Below, one piece after another: positions 44,743 through 56,100 of a stretch of DNA of 64,000 nt. Where the stretch lies: positions 248,001-312,000 of the forward strand of contig JARGXX010000007.1 of NCBI GenBank assembly GCA_030374765.1, in the 5' to 3' direction. The stretch comes from Agarophyton chilense. Taxonomy: Eukaryota; Rhodophyta; Florideophyceae; Gracilariales; Gracilariaceae. The notes under the pieces were generated by a model, which saw nothing but the letters and a program-made list of their open reading frames with translations, was not told the origin of the DNA and did not search any database. A program made the translations under genes and the position numbers. Each line of letters starts with the position of its first letter. The stretch's first letter is position 1.

Positions 44743-46494
44743 TTAAACGCCCAACGGGCAGGAGTAGACACCGCGCCGTGGCGTGAGAGAAGAGAGGCCA
44801 TTCTGGCCTTGGTCCGATAAGATCGGCAAGTCAGAGAGTCCCCGGGTAGGGTGTGGTAACGCAGAAGGTCTTGAAACCACGGCAGTGGGCTGAGCCACTG
44901 TTGTGTGCCGCGCACCATCATTTTCAGAGAGGGATTGTTGACCTATTTCGGTTACTTCCAAAGTCGGTGGCGGGGCGAGTAAAACGCGGTCGCGGGAGAT
45001 CCGCTCATGAGCGTCGACAATTTCCACCACGATGGTATCGTCTTTCACCGAAATGACCTTGTAAGGACCGTCCGCGACGGAAGAAAGCTTGTGCTTCTTT
45101 TCCTTTTCAGGGTTCCAGTACTCCTTACGGACGAAGACGAATTCACCGGCTTTGATTGGCGGGGCCTTACCGCGTACGCGAGAGTCGAAATCACGCTTGT
45201 AAGCGGCTTGGCCACGAGCCATCGAGCTTCGGGCGACCGGGATCAGCTTCGTAAGCCACTCTTTCCACCTGTGGCGATAATCCTTCACGGAAGGGAACGC
45301 ATCCAGCGTGGGCTGGGGTTCTAACGCGACAGCGGGCGGAGGGCGGGACAAGACCAGTTCGAATGGAGTCAAGCCCGTAGTACGGTATACCTGCGTGTTG
45401 TACGCGAACGTGAAGGCGTCGGTATATAAATTTCATGTCTTTGGGTGGTCGGCCCCGTAAGAACGAAGAGACGCTAATAGCGTTCGGTTAAACCGCTCCA
45501 CTTGCCCATTACACTGGGGGTGATGGGTCGTTGTGACCAGGTTCTTGATGTCAAGAATCCTGCACACGTCCTCGAAGAATCGCGATGCGAACTGTTTTCC
45601 GTTATCGGATAGAAGATTAACCGGCGGGCCGTAGACGAATACCCAATGGGTTACAAATGCTTGTGCAACCGTGAAAGCGGATATCTTCCGTAGAGGTACG
45701 GTCCGAACCAGTCTTGAGAAACGATCCGTGATAACGAGTAAAAACTTATGTCCACGTCGTGTGGTGAGGAGCTTACCGAGGATGTCAATGGCGACAAACT
45801 CGAGAGGGGCCCGTGCCGGGAATAGTTTCAACTTCGTTGAGTACTTGCGAAGTTTCACCAGATTCTTAGCACATTCGGTACAAAACCGCACCGTTGCGTA
45901 GCAATCCACCGCCATGGTGGGCCAGTAGAAATTCCTTCGCAAAGTGAGGTAGAGCTTCCGTTCACCGGCGTGTCCACCAAGTTTCGCATAGTGCGATAGA
46001 TGCAAAACTCTAGACTGTAGAGTAAGCGGCACCACGACTTGTGGGGATGACTGAACCGTCCTGACGAGGTATCCAAGATCGTTCACCTCGAAAGGGAGTT
46101 GTGCACCGCCATTAAGCCAGGCGCGAATCTTCGTACAGAAGGTGTCACCCTGCTGTTCTCTGACCATCTCCTCCGGGGGTATCGGCACAAAATTACCCGG
46201 CAGGGGTTTCTCTGAATCGTCCGAGACGAGCAATGCGTCAATATCATCATCCGATTCCGGGCTTTCGTTCCATTTATCTTGTAACCAATCCGGGTCCCCC
46301 GGTGTTCCATCGTCTACGACGAAGCAAGGTATATCCTCGTCATCGACGGCTAGAGCTTCCCCATTCGTGGGTAAACGCGAGAGCGCGTCCGCTTGCGCGT
46401 TCTGAGTGCCCTTCTTGTAGATCACTTCAAAGTCATATTCCGCGAGGCGGAGTCTCCAACGCATTAAGTGGCCTGACGGCTCCGAGATGGTCAT
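44743..46494 (-). pseudogene. Integrase region of element C
   Basis: The HHCC zinc domain (HLSHYAKLGGHAGERKL, then CTECAKN) precedes the catalytic core (VAIDILGKL; LLSDNGKQF; THHPQCNGQVERFNRTL). A C-terminal GPY-like part (PYKVISVKDDTIVVE) follows. It integrates the DNA copy. The first acid, the second acid and the Glu of the family pattern are visible. A few breaks are present in the wider region. Confidence 0.85.
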
Positions 46495-46502
46495 GAGTCA
46501 TC

Positions 46503-48827
46503 TTAGGGACGAGTGATACGTGTAAACGGTAAATTGCACACCCATGAGGTAGGGGCGGAGTGTAGAGAGGGCCCACACACAACTGCGAGGCACTCCTTCT
46601 CCGACACGGAGTAGTTCCGCTCGTGGACATTGAGCGAGCGTGACCAGTACCCAATGGGTTTGCATTCTCCTTCGGGAGTAGTTTGAAAGAGTACACAGCC
46701 TACCTGGTAGTCGCTAAAGTCCGTGTCCACGGAAAACGGTAGTCCGGGTTTCGGTAACGATAGAATCGGTGTTGATGTGACAGCCTCCCTAAGGGAGTTA
46801 AAAGCATCCGTCTGGGCGGACGTAAAGGGGTCCAGTTTAGGTGGTTGACCTTTCCGCAGAAGCGCGTTCAAGGGGGCCGCGATGTCAGCGAAGTTAGGGA
46901 TAAACCGTCGGTAGACGTTGACCAATCCTAGAAAGGGGCGCAGTTCCGTCTGGGTAGCGGGTTCTTTCGCCTTGCGAAGGGACCTCACTTGAGCTTCCTC
47001 GATCATTACACGTCCAGGACGGATAATGTGCCCGAGATACTTCACAGTATCGGTAAAGAACTCACATTTCCTCAGTTTGAGGGTTATTCCAGCATCACGT
47101 AGCGTGGTCATTATGTCCCTGACATGGGTGAGATGGTCATCCAGATTGTCTGAGAATACAATGATATCGTCCAAATAGACGAGGCAAGTACGCCACTTAA
47201 AGCGGGCCAACAAAATGTCGATAGCACGCTGAGAGGTAGCGGGAGCATTGGTTAGACCAAACGGCATCCGTTTGAAACGGTAGAGTCCCGAGTGACAGAC
47301 AAACGCAGTCTTATCTTGGTCCTCCTCCCTAACGGGAAGCTGTCAATATCCCCAATTGGCGTCCAAAGCCGTGAAAACGGTAGCAGTGCCGGGAGAGTCG
47401 ATGTACTCATCCATTCGTGGGATCGGATACACTTCCTTGACGGTAACGTCATTCAAGCGACGGTAGTCGATGCAAAAGCGCCAGGACCCATTGGGTTTCG
47501 GAGCCAGTACCACTGGGGATGCCCACGGCGACTGAGCCGGTTCGATCACTCCAGCTCGGAGCATTTTGTCCACTTGGAACTGTTCCTCTTCTCGAGCCTT
47601 AGGGCCTGCCCTGTAAGGGTGTTGAGCCACCGGTCGGGTGTTCGGCAATAAATATATCCGGTGTTCCGTTGTATTTATCTCACCAAGAGAGCCATCCCAC
47701 ATTGTGGTAAACTCCCGTAACATCTCACGCAGACTTTCACGGTGTGACTCCGGTACATGACCGAGGTCGAGTTCCTCGAGTTCTTTAACGGGGTCTACCC
47801 GGTCGTAACTCGTCGGAACGGGCTTCTTTTCTGTTTCGGCAGGTTGCGATTCCGAATCATTCGGTGATTGGACGGCAGCTTCCTCCCCCTCCTTAGAGTG
47901 AACGAGACCGAGGACTTCGGTAGCGGTCAGCCTAGTGGGGACCATCGCGGTGGGGTGAGGCATTACCGATCCAATAACTTGTTTTTTCACCAGTGACTGG
48001 GGGGTGGAGCCCAGATTGGCAACGAGCACGGTGAACGGCTTTTCTGGGACAATCTGCGCGACTCCATTCACCACTGCGAGTTGATATCCATCGTACAGAG
48101 ATGAGAGAGGCTGAATGACTCGTAAACCGTGTTGACGGGAAGTTACACGCACCAATACTTGGGACTCTGGAGGGATTCGGACAGACGCAGCCACGCGGAG
48201 CTTGGTAGACTCCCGAGAAGTGGGTGGAGGTTCCTGCGCGGCAGGGAGCGGTACGTACTTCTTGGAGGCACGCCGCAGCGGACGACGGACAATCGGGACC
48301 GACGAGCCGTCTTCCATCTCAACACGCTTTAAGCGGGGCCTCATGGCGTCAATGAATCTGTCACAGAAGTCACATCCCAAGATGATGGGGGCAGCCAATT
48401 TCCGGCATACAATAAAGTCGAGTTTCACCACGAAGGAGCCCAAGCGAACTACGAGAGCGACGGTTCCAACCGTTGACAACGGGTTGTTATTCGCGTCCGC
48501 GACTTCGGGCGCCACGCCAAGGGGGATCTGAGACCGCAAGGGCGGGGGGAGCAGCGACTCCATGATGAAATTCGGACCAGCACCTGTGTCCAAAACAGTA
48601 AGGACTCGAACCATAAACTGGGTAGAAAGGCCAAGGTCGGCATACACCTTGTAATTGCGCTTGGCCATTACTAAGACTCTATCCGGGAGCCGGTGGTTAA
48701 GAACACGTGTCCACGGTCGACGTAGAACACCAAAGTGTTCAGAGTTAACGTCTGAGACGGCCTGTTTCCTCGTGAGGATTGTGACTGGGGAGCGAGGCGG
48801 AGACGCCTCGGGCGTCGTCAACCTCAC
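46503..48827 (-). pseudogene. Protease, reverse transcriptase and RNase H of element C
   Basis: The aspartic protease motif is LDTGAGPNF. Reverse transcriptase shows RFCIDYRRLNDVT, MPFGLTNAPATSQ and the active-site block CLVYLDDIIVFSD. RNase H follows with VDTDFSDYQVGC. The order is the Ty3/Gypsy one. The region looks broken. Confidence 0.88.
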
Positions 48828-48865
48828 TGTTGGGGACGCCTCTCCCGAAGGGGAGACTCCCGAAA

Positions 48866-51057
48866 TCAGTTTTCCTGAGTCCCATCTGCCTGGGGCGGGG
48901 CCTCAGAATCCTGAACCACTAGCAATGGGGCGCCAGCGGCGGGGTTTGAAGGAACGGGGCGGTGGTCGGGAGCCTGCTCGGCAGGGTAAAGCAACGCATT
49001 GCGCGGTTTCGCCTCCTCAATACTCCGTGGAAAATCGATCTTCGCTCGAAGATACGACGTCATCGGAACAATCCGCTTTTCCACTGGGGTCAACGCCTCA
49101 TAATTACCGATTACTCGGGCTACTTCCCTCATGGTGAGGATACAGTCCGGTGAAATGTGACCGTGTTCGTAGCATATGTGGCATATGAGTCCGGGCGTGA
49201 GGGCTGCAAACCGGAGCGAGCATCCGTGAACTTCACCGCTTGGCGGGTATCCTTCCATCCAGGGCGACTCTGTCGGAGCGCACCGTTTGAATATGGGATG
49301 CGAGGTCCGTGAACACGGGGAGAGTCTGCGTACAGCAGGGGTCCATCCTGGGCCGTGTCATATGAGTCGTCCGTCGTAGACGGTAGTTCGATTGTCGGGA
49401 CCGAATGGATATCGCTTCGGGCGAAGTGTACGTTGTCGTACTCCTGTTGGGGGCGCTCAATCGCAACCAGCGATAGGGATGGCGACTTCGTTTCCATCAC
49501 CAACGCCTTGGCGGTTCGCGACCTGTGTCCGGGGGCACGAGCTCTTAAAGCGTCACTTTCCGCTTGCACGTGTTGAACCAACTCCAGATACGTGGTCTTC
49601 CTTCGGTCTTCCCGGTAACGGGCCACGAGTGTTCGGATAGCGGGGTTCAGTCCATCGATGAACATGGTGCAGCGCTCTCCGGCGGAGTGTACGTTCCCAC
49701 TACGGTGGAAAGCCTTGTTCAGGCGCACCGAGAATTTGGTTTCCGTTTCTCCAGAGTTCTGGCGCGTATCGCGAAGAGCGAGAATGGCCTACTGAATCGC
49801 GTGATTAGTGGCGTAGGACCTCAAGAGGTATTGTACTGCTTCTGGTCAGCAGGTTACCCCTCCTTCGGAGGCTCTAAACGAACCTCTTACAGAGTTGTAT
49901 TGATCCTCGGCGAGGCCTTTCATAAAGTACGGAAGTGCAATAAACGCCTGTCCTTCGGTCATACCGAGAATATCCGCTTCGGCGACGAACCTCGCAAGGA
50001 AATCCAACACCAAAATGGGGTCTTCTCCAGAAAAGTTCTGGTTCCTGAGGGACAGTTGCATACGATTTATGAAATCCTTCACTCTACCCGTGCCACGGGG
50101 CGTGCGATCCAAAGAGGAGTTCTCTAGCCGATAGTATCGGTAAGAAACGAACTTCTTGTACAGGGGGTTGGTGCATTTCAGCTCCTTCAACCCGGAGTGT
50201 TTCCTTCCCTTCTCGCGGGCGCGGATCACACCTTGGGTGGCAGACGACCGTTTAGAACGGGATGAACGCCTGCGATGGCCATCGTCAGAAGACGAATCTG
50301 ACGAGTCCGACCCATTTGAATGGTGAGAGCCACGCGACGACCGTGAGTAGTTCGACGAGTCCGAGTCATCGCTGTCACGCTTTCCACGCCGACGGCGGGT
50401 ATCGTCCCTTTTCCTCTCGTGTTTCGCTTGGTGCGACACAGCAACCGGCTTCTCCGGGACGTCTTCCATCAAGATGGTTTGCTCTAACGTCCGGAGACGG
50501 GCGCTAACACGATTGAATCGGGTCTCGACACCTTCCACGTAATCGGCGGGACCACCAAAACATTCCAACAGGGAGTTGACGTCCGCCCGCAACAAGCGGA
50601 GGTCGTCAACCACTTCCTTCATAGAAGAGCCATCACACCTGGAACGCAGGGCTTCAAACTCTTCCACGAAGGCATTGTGCGCTTCCCGCATTACGCGGAT
50701 CTGCTGCCTCACACTTGAGTTGGTGTCGATGTAGAACTCGTTTTTCTGGGCCTTTTCGTCGGCAGGAGCCGGATCATCCACGGCAGGGGCCGGTCCAGCA
50801 CCAGAATTGGGTCCATTCTTCGACGCCTTAGGCGGTAGCTTGTTGTTCTTGGAGGAGTTCGACCCCTTACTCTTGCCTTTCGGAGCGGCTTGAGGTAACG
50901 GCGGGGGAACCCTTCCAGGGTCCGCAGGCACCACGTCATTGACGGAACGGCTCCGCGTGATCGCGGGTTCCACTTCCGACGGTAGTCGTGACATGGTTGT
51001 AGCGTTGACCACTAAGAATAGGACAACAAACGCTTCCACCAAGTGGATCCAAACCAA
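48866..51057 (-). pseudogene. gag region of element C
   Basis: The N-terminal part (from 51057) has Ser/Lys-rich and Asp/Ser-rich stretches. A capsid-like core (DFLARFVAEADILGM) is followed by a CCHC knuckle (CHICYEHGHISPDC, about 49155-49196). Together these correspond to gag of element A. A few breaks are present. Confidence 0.82.
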
Positions 51058-51132
51058 GAAATTGGAAAGCAGATCTCGACGAGAGAAGACAGCACAGCAA
51101 TGTGAAAAACAACCAAACCAGGTCCGCTTAGG

Positions 51133-51151
51133 CTTCTAAGTCGGGAGACCA
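51133..51151 (-). other. Primer-binding site of element C
   Basis: On the minus strand it reads TGGTCTCCCGACTTAGAAG, identical to that of element A, and it lies 3 bp inside the 5' LTR. Confidence 0.75.
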
Positions 51152-51154
51152 GTT

Positions 51155-52076
51155 TGTAGTGCAACGCCAAGGACGGCGGAAACAGACGAAGATGTCCGAG
51201 TCTTCCTCCAAGGAGCGTAGCACGGCGACGGAGCCTCTCCGGAGTGAACACGACTAAGTCGGGGTGTAAGGCCGAGGTTCACCGGCACGCCAAGCGGGGA
51301 GAGTGCGGGATGCTAGAAGGGAGCAGACCAGGTATGAGCTGTATTCCACGGGAGTGGGCAAGTCTCGAGATCGAGTAATGCACCCACAGAAGTGGCGGTA
51401 AACACGGTAAGTCGGCGTGCGGCACACGCGGGAGCGGCACGAATAACTAACCACAAAGCAAAAGCGGGAGCTACCACGAGAGTGGGTAAGCGATAAAGGA
51501 GGGACCACCCAGTGGGGGCGATCGGGGGCATGGGCCACGAGAGCCAAAAGAAATGTGTAGCAAACCCAATACTGGGGCGAGAACACGGCAGTGGTATGAA
51601 AGACATACACGCTAACAGCGGTGAGTGTCCTGTTGACGCAGGGTGGATGAGTCTACCGTTAGTAACGCGGCTTCACCTCCGTAGAGTGTGGAAGACTCGC
51701 GAAAGCGGAAAAAGACTTAGAGCCAAGAACCCTGGTTGGGGAGGTTTACTGAGTGTCAGGGCGAGATCGCCCTGGCACTATATAGTGTAGAATACTGTAA
51801 AGAGCCCCCTAACCTAGTGTAATAAAGCTAAATAAATAGAGAAATGTCCAGCTATGCTGTGCCAACCTGTCCTGGGCCACCCGTGGTACATGTGGGTAAG
51901 TCACACCCGAATCGGGGCCACGGCGCACGGCCGCCGGTGCACTTCGCGTACAACGCTTATACATCTGGATACGCCAGCCCGCTAGTAGCGGTATTACTCA
52001 TAGATCTCACAAGTATCGCCCGAGGCGGAAAAACAACCAAGTCCTGGAAAACGGCCCTCACCAGGGTTGCACTTCA
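51155..52076 (-). repeat. 5' LTR of element C
   Basis: 922 bp, the same length as the 3' LTR and about 97-98 percent identical to it by eye. CACTC follows on the outside. Confidence 0.9.
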
Positions 52077-52081
52077 CACTC

Positions 52082-53784
52082 TGGAAAGGCACGACGGAGT
52101 CGGGTGTAGTAGCCCCTTAGTACGCCGCTCTCATTAAAGCAATCTGCTTCATTGTTACGTAACTAATATTGAGCCAAAGATGATATAATGAGCAATCTGC
52201 AATCCATGACGTCAGAATAGTGTTGCAGTAATGTATTCTCCATAGTGATTCGTGTAACTGCAGATGAAAGTTCTCCGAACCTTCGGGAGTCCTTTCATTG
52301 CAATCTGAACTGGATACATGAACAGATTGTGCATCAGTGCAAAATTACTTGCCGTAAACTTCGAGCAAAACGAAAAGCTTTGCAACATACGTATAAAAAT
52401 TGGAGGCGTTACCAAGAATTTTCATCTCTAGGAACCGCCTGCTACTCGAATTTGTACCCTGTAGTAAGGTTTTGCCGCATTAGACCAACTTTCAGGCAAA
52501 TAAATCACGCTAACGACAGGAATGCCACTCATTTCGTTGAAAAGAACGTTCAATGACAATCGAAGGTTTTTTGCAACTCGTACTTTCCATATGCTGTGAA
52601 CGGCACGACTTCCACCCCGAGAGGTATGTCGAACAAGATGTGTTTGTGTCCGTAAGAGCCTCATAACAGTTTTGCGTATTGTGATGGCAAGTCGGGAACG
52701 TGTGTGTTATGGCAATCAGGAGGTTTTCAAACTCTGTCTTTGAGCTGCGCCGTAGCAAAAACCGATAAAGAGCAGAGTTTGTAACCTTTTCAAAGAAGTG
52801 GTGGCATGGCTCTTCCACAAAATGCGCAGCAACGATAATGTTTGAGATGGATGACAACCCGGTTAAAGGCGTTTTGCTCTCGACCTTGTTCAACGACTTC
52901 CTCTAAGACCGCGAGCTACGTTGCGTGGCATGCTTGCTCAGAATGAGGGCCGTTACAAGTGTGGGGTTTTTGGTATTTTCTCCACAATTGCAAATATGCA
53001 TTTGTGACAATGAAAAGTCCGTTTTGCACCATTTTATTTCAGATTCCGCGGCAGATCACCGACTGACTGTGGAAGGCACTATGAGAACATTTTTGGAACT
53101 TTCATTGTGAAAAATAAAGGGATTTTTACTTTGAGGGAAAAACACCACATGAAAAACGAAAAAATCGACGCCGGATTTCTTTCGCTGAAAGGTAAGTCCG
53201 CAGCTTTGCTGTGCTGCGTGAGGGGCGCTCTGGTGCATACAGAAGTATATAATCAAGAATAAACAAACACTTGCTTTCAATACATTCCCAATACGCCTTT
53301 TTTATCCACATTTTTTATGAACCGCTTCTGATTATATGGAAAACTCAAGGCATTCATCTCAAAGATCGTTTAACTCTCTCTACCCGGCATCAATGTCACA
53401 CAATACGGATTTGCTTTGCATCTGCTTAAGAAGTTTGGCAGGCAGGAATCCAACCCACTTATACCACCTTTACCAACTGCTGCAAATTTTCTATTAACCA
53501 TGGAGAACGAGACCATACTCTAAGCAAGTGACAATTCAAACTATTCTTCCGGAATTAGTAGAATTCCTAACATAGAGATTTATACTCACTCGGATTTTTC
53601 CGATACAATTTTGGCTCCTCCAAAGAATTGACTCAAACCATATGAACGGCACTACTCTCCACTGAAACGAATGTTCAGTGTAGCATTCTGGATGTTGTAT
53701 TATTTTACTACTTCGGCATTCCGATGGTTTCTTTGTCGCAAAGTCTCGTTTGGAACTCATTACTGAGTGGCCTGGTCAGTGCTA
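52082..53784. other. AT-rich spacer without a confident gene
   Basis: About 1.7 kb lies between elements C and D1. Short frames exist on both strands (for example 52428-52664 and 52510-52893, minus), with no known motif. This may be host intergenic DNA or an old unrecognised transposon. Confidence 0.35.
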
Positions 53785-54359
53785 GGATAAGAAGCGACAC
53801 ACCGCGTAGGATGCCAGGAGGCAGGGTACATTGTTGGAACACGTGGTATCACGAGTGGACTGGCTTGCAACGGCGCATGTAGTGGCGATCCACGTGGCTG
53901 GTTTTACTACCCTTTGTGGATGTAAGTCCATTAGGGACCATACCCATACAGTGGTTTGGCTAAGTGGCTGACCACTGGGTATTATTTACGTATTATTTGG
54001 GCACTCACCCTGGCACACAGTATATAGTGTACCAGAGGTGAGCGCCGACTTCAAGTAAAGGAAACAACATGGGCATTATGACTATTCTGTTCCTCGCTTA
54101 GAATTCCTTAACCGGAGATCCGGACGAGCTATAATAGATAGTCAGCCCCCAACCACTTCACGAGCAGTCTCGTACCTACGTTCCATCAACGTTTTACAGT
54201 TGCACTGTTCACCCTCGCTGGCGAGTAGTGGCCTTACACCCCACTTCCAGCTCGCTGGTGTTGTAGCTCTACCACCCCCTTTCCTTCGCCGCAAGCGACC
54301 CATCGGCAGTCCAAACGCTGGCGCAGGTGTCTGCTCTCTCCGATAGAGCGGATACTACA
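53785..54359 (+). repeat. LTR of fragment D1
   Basis: About 575 bp, ending ATACTACA. It is the reverse complement, with scattered differences, of 55411-55980. The left limit is uncertain by some 10 bp. Confidence 0.75.
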
Positions 54360-54361
54360 AG

Positions 54362-54380
54362 TGGTCTCTCGATTTAGAAG
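54362..54380 (+). other. Primer-binding site of fragment D1
   Basis: TGGTCTCTCGATTTAGAAG differs from the sites of elements A and C at two bases, both pyrimidine exchanges, and lies 2 bp after the LTR. Confidence 0.7.
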
Positions 54381-54573
54381 CACTGTGGTCAGCTGCACTG
54401 AACAATTCGTTCCTGGAACGTGGAATCGATATCGATACTTGGAACAATTGGAATCACTACAGTTATTGATTATCAAACCACCTCCGGCAATTGCGGAATT
54501 CATCGTGGTTGAACACGTGGTCGAGAAGTCGAGGACACCATTTGGTTCGCACCTGGACTCAGGTTTGGTCTAG

Positions 54574-55400
54574 GATGCCGAAGACCCGAAGCCAGTCGAG
54601 TACTGATCGCCTCGGTCCTGCGGAACCACCCCCGAAACTGAGGCTCTCCTCATCTGTTGAAACCGGAGAGCGGCTGTATCGTCAAGCGATTTCGCGCTCA
54701 CGCTCGGAGAATGATGAACGAGATCTCTCGGATGTAACGGCCCCTGTGGCAGCGGCAGTCGCGCCCACCCCAGAAGCCGTAGTTGACCCTGAGGTCGTCG
54801 GACCTCAAGAAGAGGATGATTTGCGCAGGGAAGTGCGTCGTCTCAAGTCTGAGTCAAGCGCTTCGCGTGTGCGCATGGTTGCGTTGGAATCGCAGATCGC
54901 TGCTCTTATCTCTGATGTCGAACAATTACGCAGTGCGCATCAAGCACTTGTTCGTCAAGACGATGGGAAGCAGGTCTCTGTATCAGTGAGAACACTACGT
55001 GAGGATTTAAACCATCTACTGGAGAGGTACGGGAATACGCCCGATGCGCTACCCGGCTTAACAGTGGATGTAGAAAAAGTCCTCACTCGAGTTAACCCTC
55101 GTTTAGAACGCCTGGAGGCGGCAGTTCATGCGTAGACTGCTGCTAAACCAGTCGTGCTGGAAGAGGAAGGAGCTCCTTTGGAGGAAGCTCGTTCGAAGAA
55201 GTCGAAGTCACGACGTAAGAAGCGGAAGTCCGCACGTGATTGGAGTAATGAATCGTCAAGTACGGAGGGTTTTAGTTCCAGTACTGATGATTCTGATGAT
55301 TCAGATACGTCAGATGACGACGACAGTGATGATTATCATCGAAGGTCCTGATCTCGGAAGAAGAACACGTCTTCGTGGTTAATGAGAAAAACAGGCTCAC
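54574..55400 (+). pseudogene. gag N-terminal fragment of D1
   Basis: The frame from MPKTRSQSS (about 54574) to 55135 is a charged protein with a long coiled-coil-like segment (DDLRREVRRLKSESSAS and ESQIAALISDVEQLRSAHQ), equivalent to the first part of gag in element A. An Asp/Ser-rich stretch follows. The capsid core and zinc knuckle are not present. Confidence 0.6.
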
Positions 55401-55410
55401 CTTACAGAGG

Positions 55411-55980
55411 TGTAGTATCCGCTCTAACGGAGAGAGCAGATACCTGCGACAGTGTTCGGACTGCCGATGGGTCGCTCGCGGCGAAGTAAAAGGGGTGGTA
55501 GAGCTACAACACCAGCGAGCTGGAAGTGGGGTGTAAGGCCACTACTCGCCAGCGAGGGTGAACAGTGCAACTGTAAAACGTTGATGGAACGTAGGTACAA
55601 GACGGCTCGTGAAGTGGTTGGAGGCTGACTATCTATTATAGCTCGTCCGGATCTCCGGTTAAGGAATTCTAAGCGAGGAACAGAATAGTCATGATGCCCA
55701 TGTTGTCTCCTTTACTTGGAGTCGGCGCTCACCTCTGGTACACTACGTACTGTGTGCCAGGGTGAGTGCCCAAATAATACGTAAATAATACCCAGTGGTC
55801 AGCCACTTAGCCAAACCACTGTATGGGTATGGTCCCTAATGGACTTACATCTACAAAGGGTAGTAAAACCAGCCACGTGGATCGCCACTACATACGCCGT
55901 TGCAAGCCAGTCCACTCGTCATACCACGTGTTCCACTAATGTACCCTGCCTCCTGGCATCCTACGCGGTGTGCCGTTTCA
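55411..55980 (-). repeat. 3' LTR of element D2
   Basis: On the minus strand it begins TGAAACGGCACACC and ends ATACTACA, about 570 bp. It forms a long inverted repeat with the D1 LTR across about 1.05 kb. Confidence 0.8.
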
Positions 55981-56100
55981 TATCACAAGTTTGATGACAT
56001 CACTCACTTATGAGTTCCAACCGCGACTTCGCGAAAAATCATCCTATCGGATTCCCCGACATAGTAGAATACTACATACCCCCCTCGTTAAGCGCGAACC

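Larger units (their letters stand above)
40046..52076 (-). mobile_element. Chromovirus element C (Ty3/Gypsy, all domains present)
   Basis: A 12-kb insertion on the minus strand with 922-bp LTRs, primer-binding site, gag, protease, reverse transcriptase, RNase H, integrase, chromodomain and a reverse-strand accessory frame. CACTC flanks both ends (40041-40045 and 52077-52081). The LTRs differ at about 2-3 percent of sites by eye, so it is somewhat older than element A. It is broken, with roughly half a dozen breaks in the internal frames. Confidence 0.92.
53785..55400 (+). mobile_element. 5' fragment D1 of a chromovirus
   Basis: An LTR (about 53785-54359), a primer-binding site (54362-54380) and the first part of gag stand in plus orientation. 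The fragment stops near 55400, just where the reverse-oriented LTR of element D2 begins. The LTR is the same family as that of D2. It is broken; only the 5' end remains. Confidence 0.75.
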
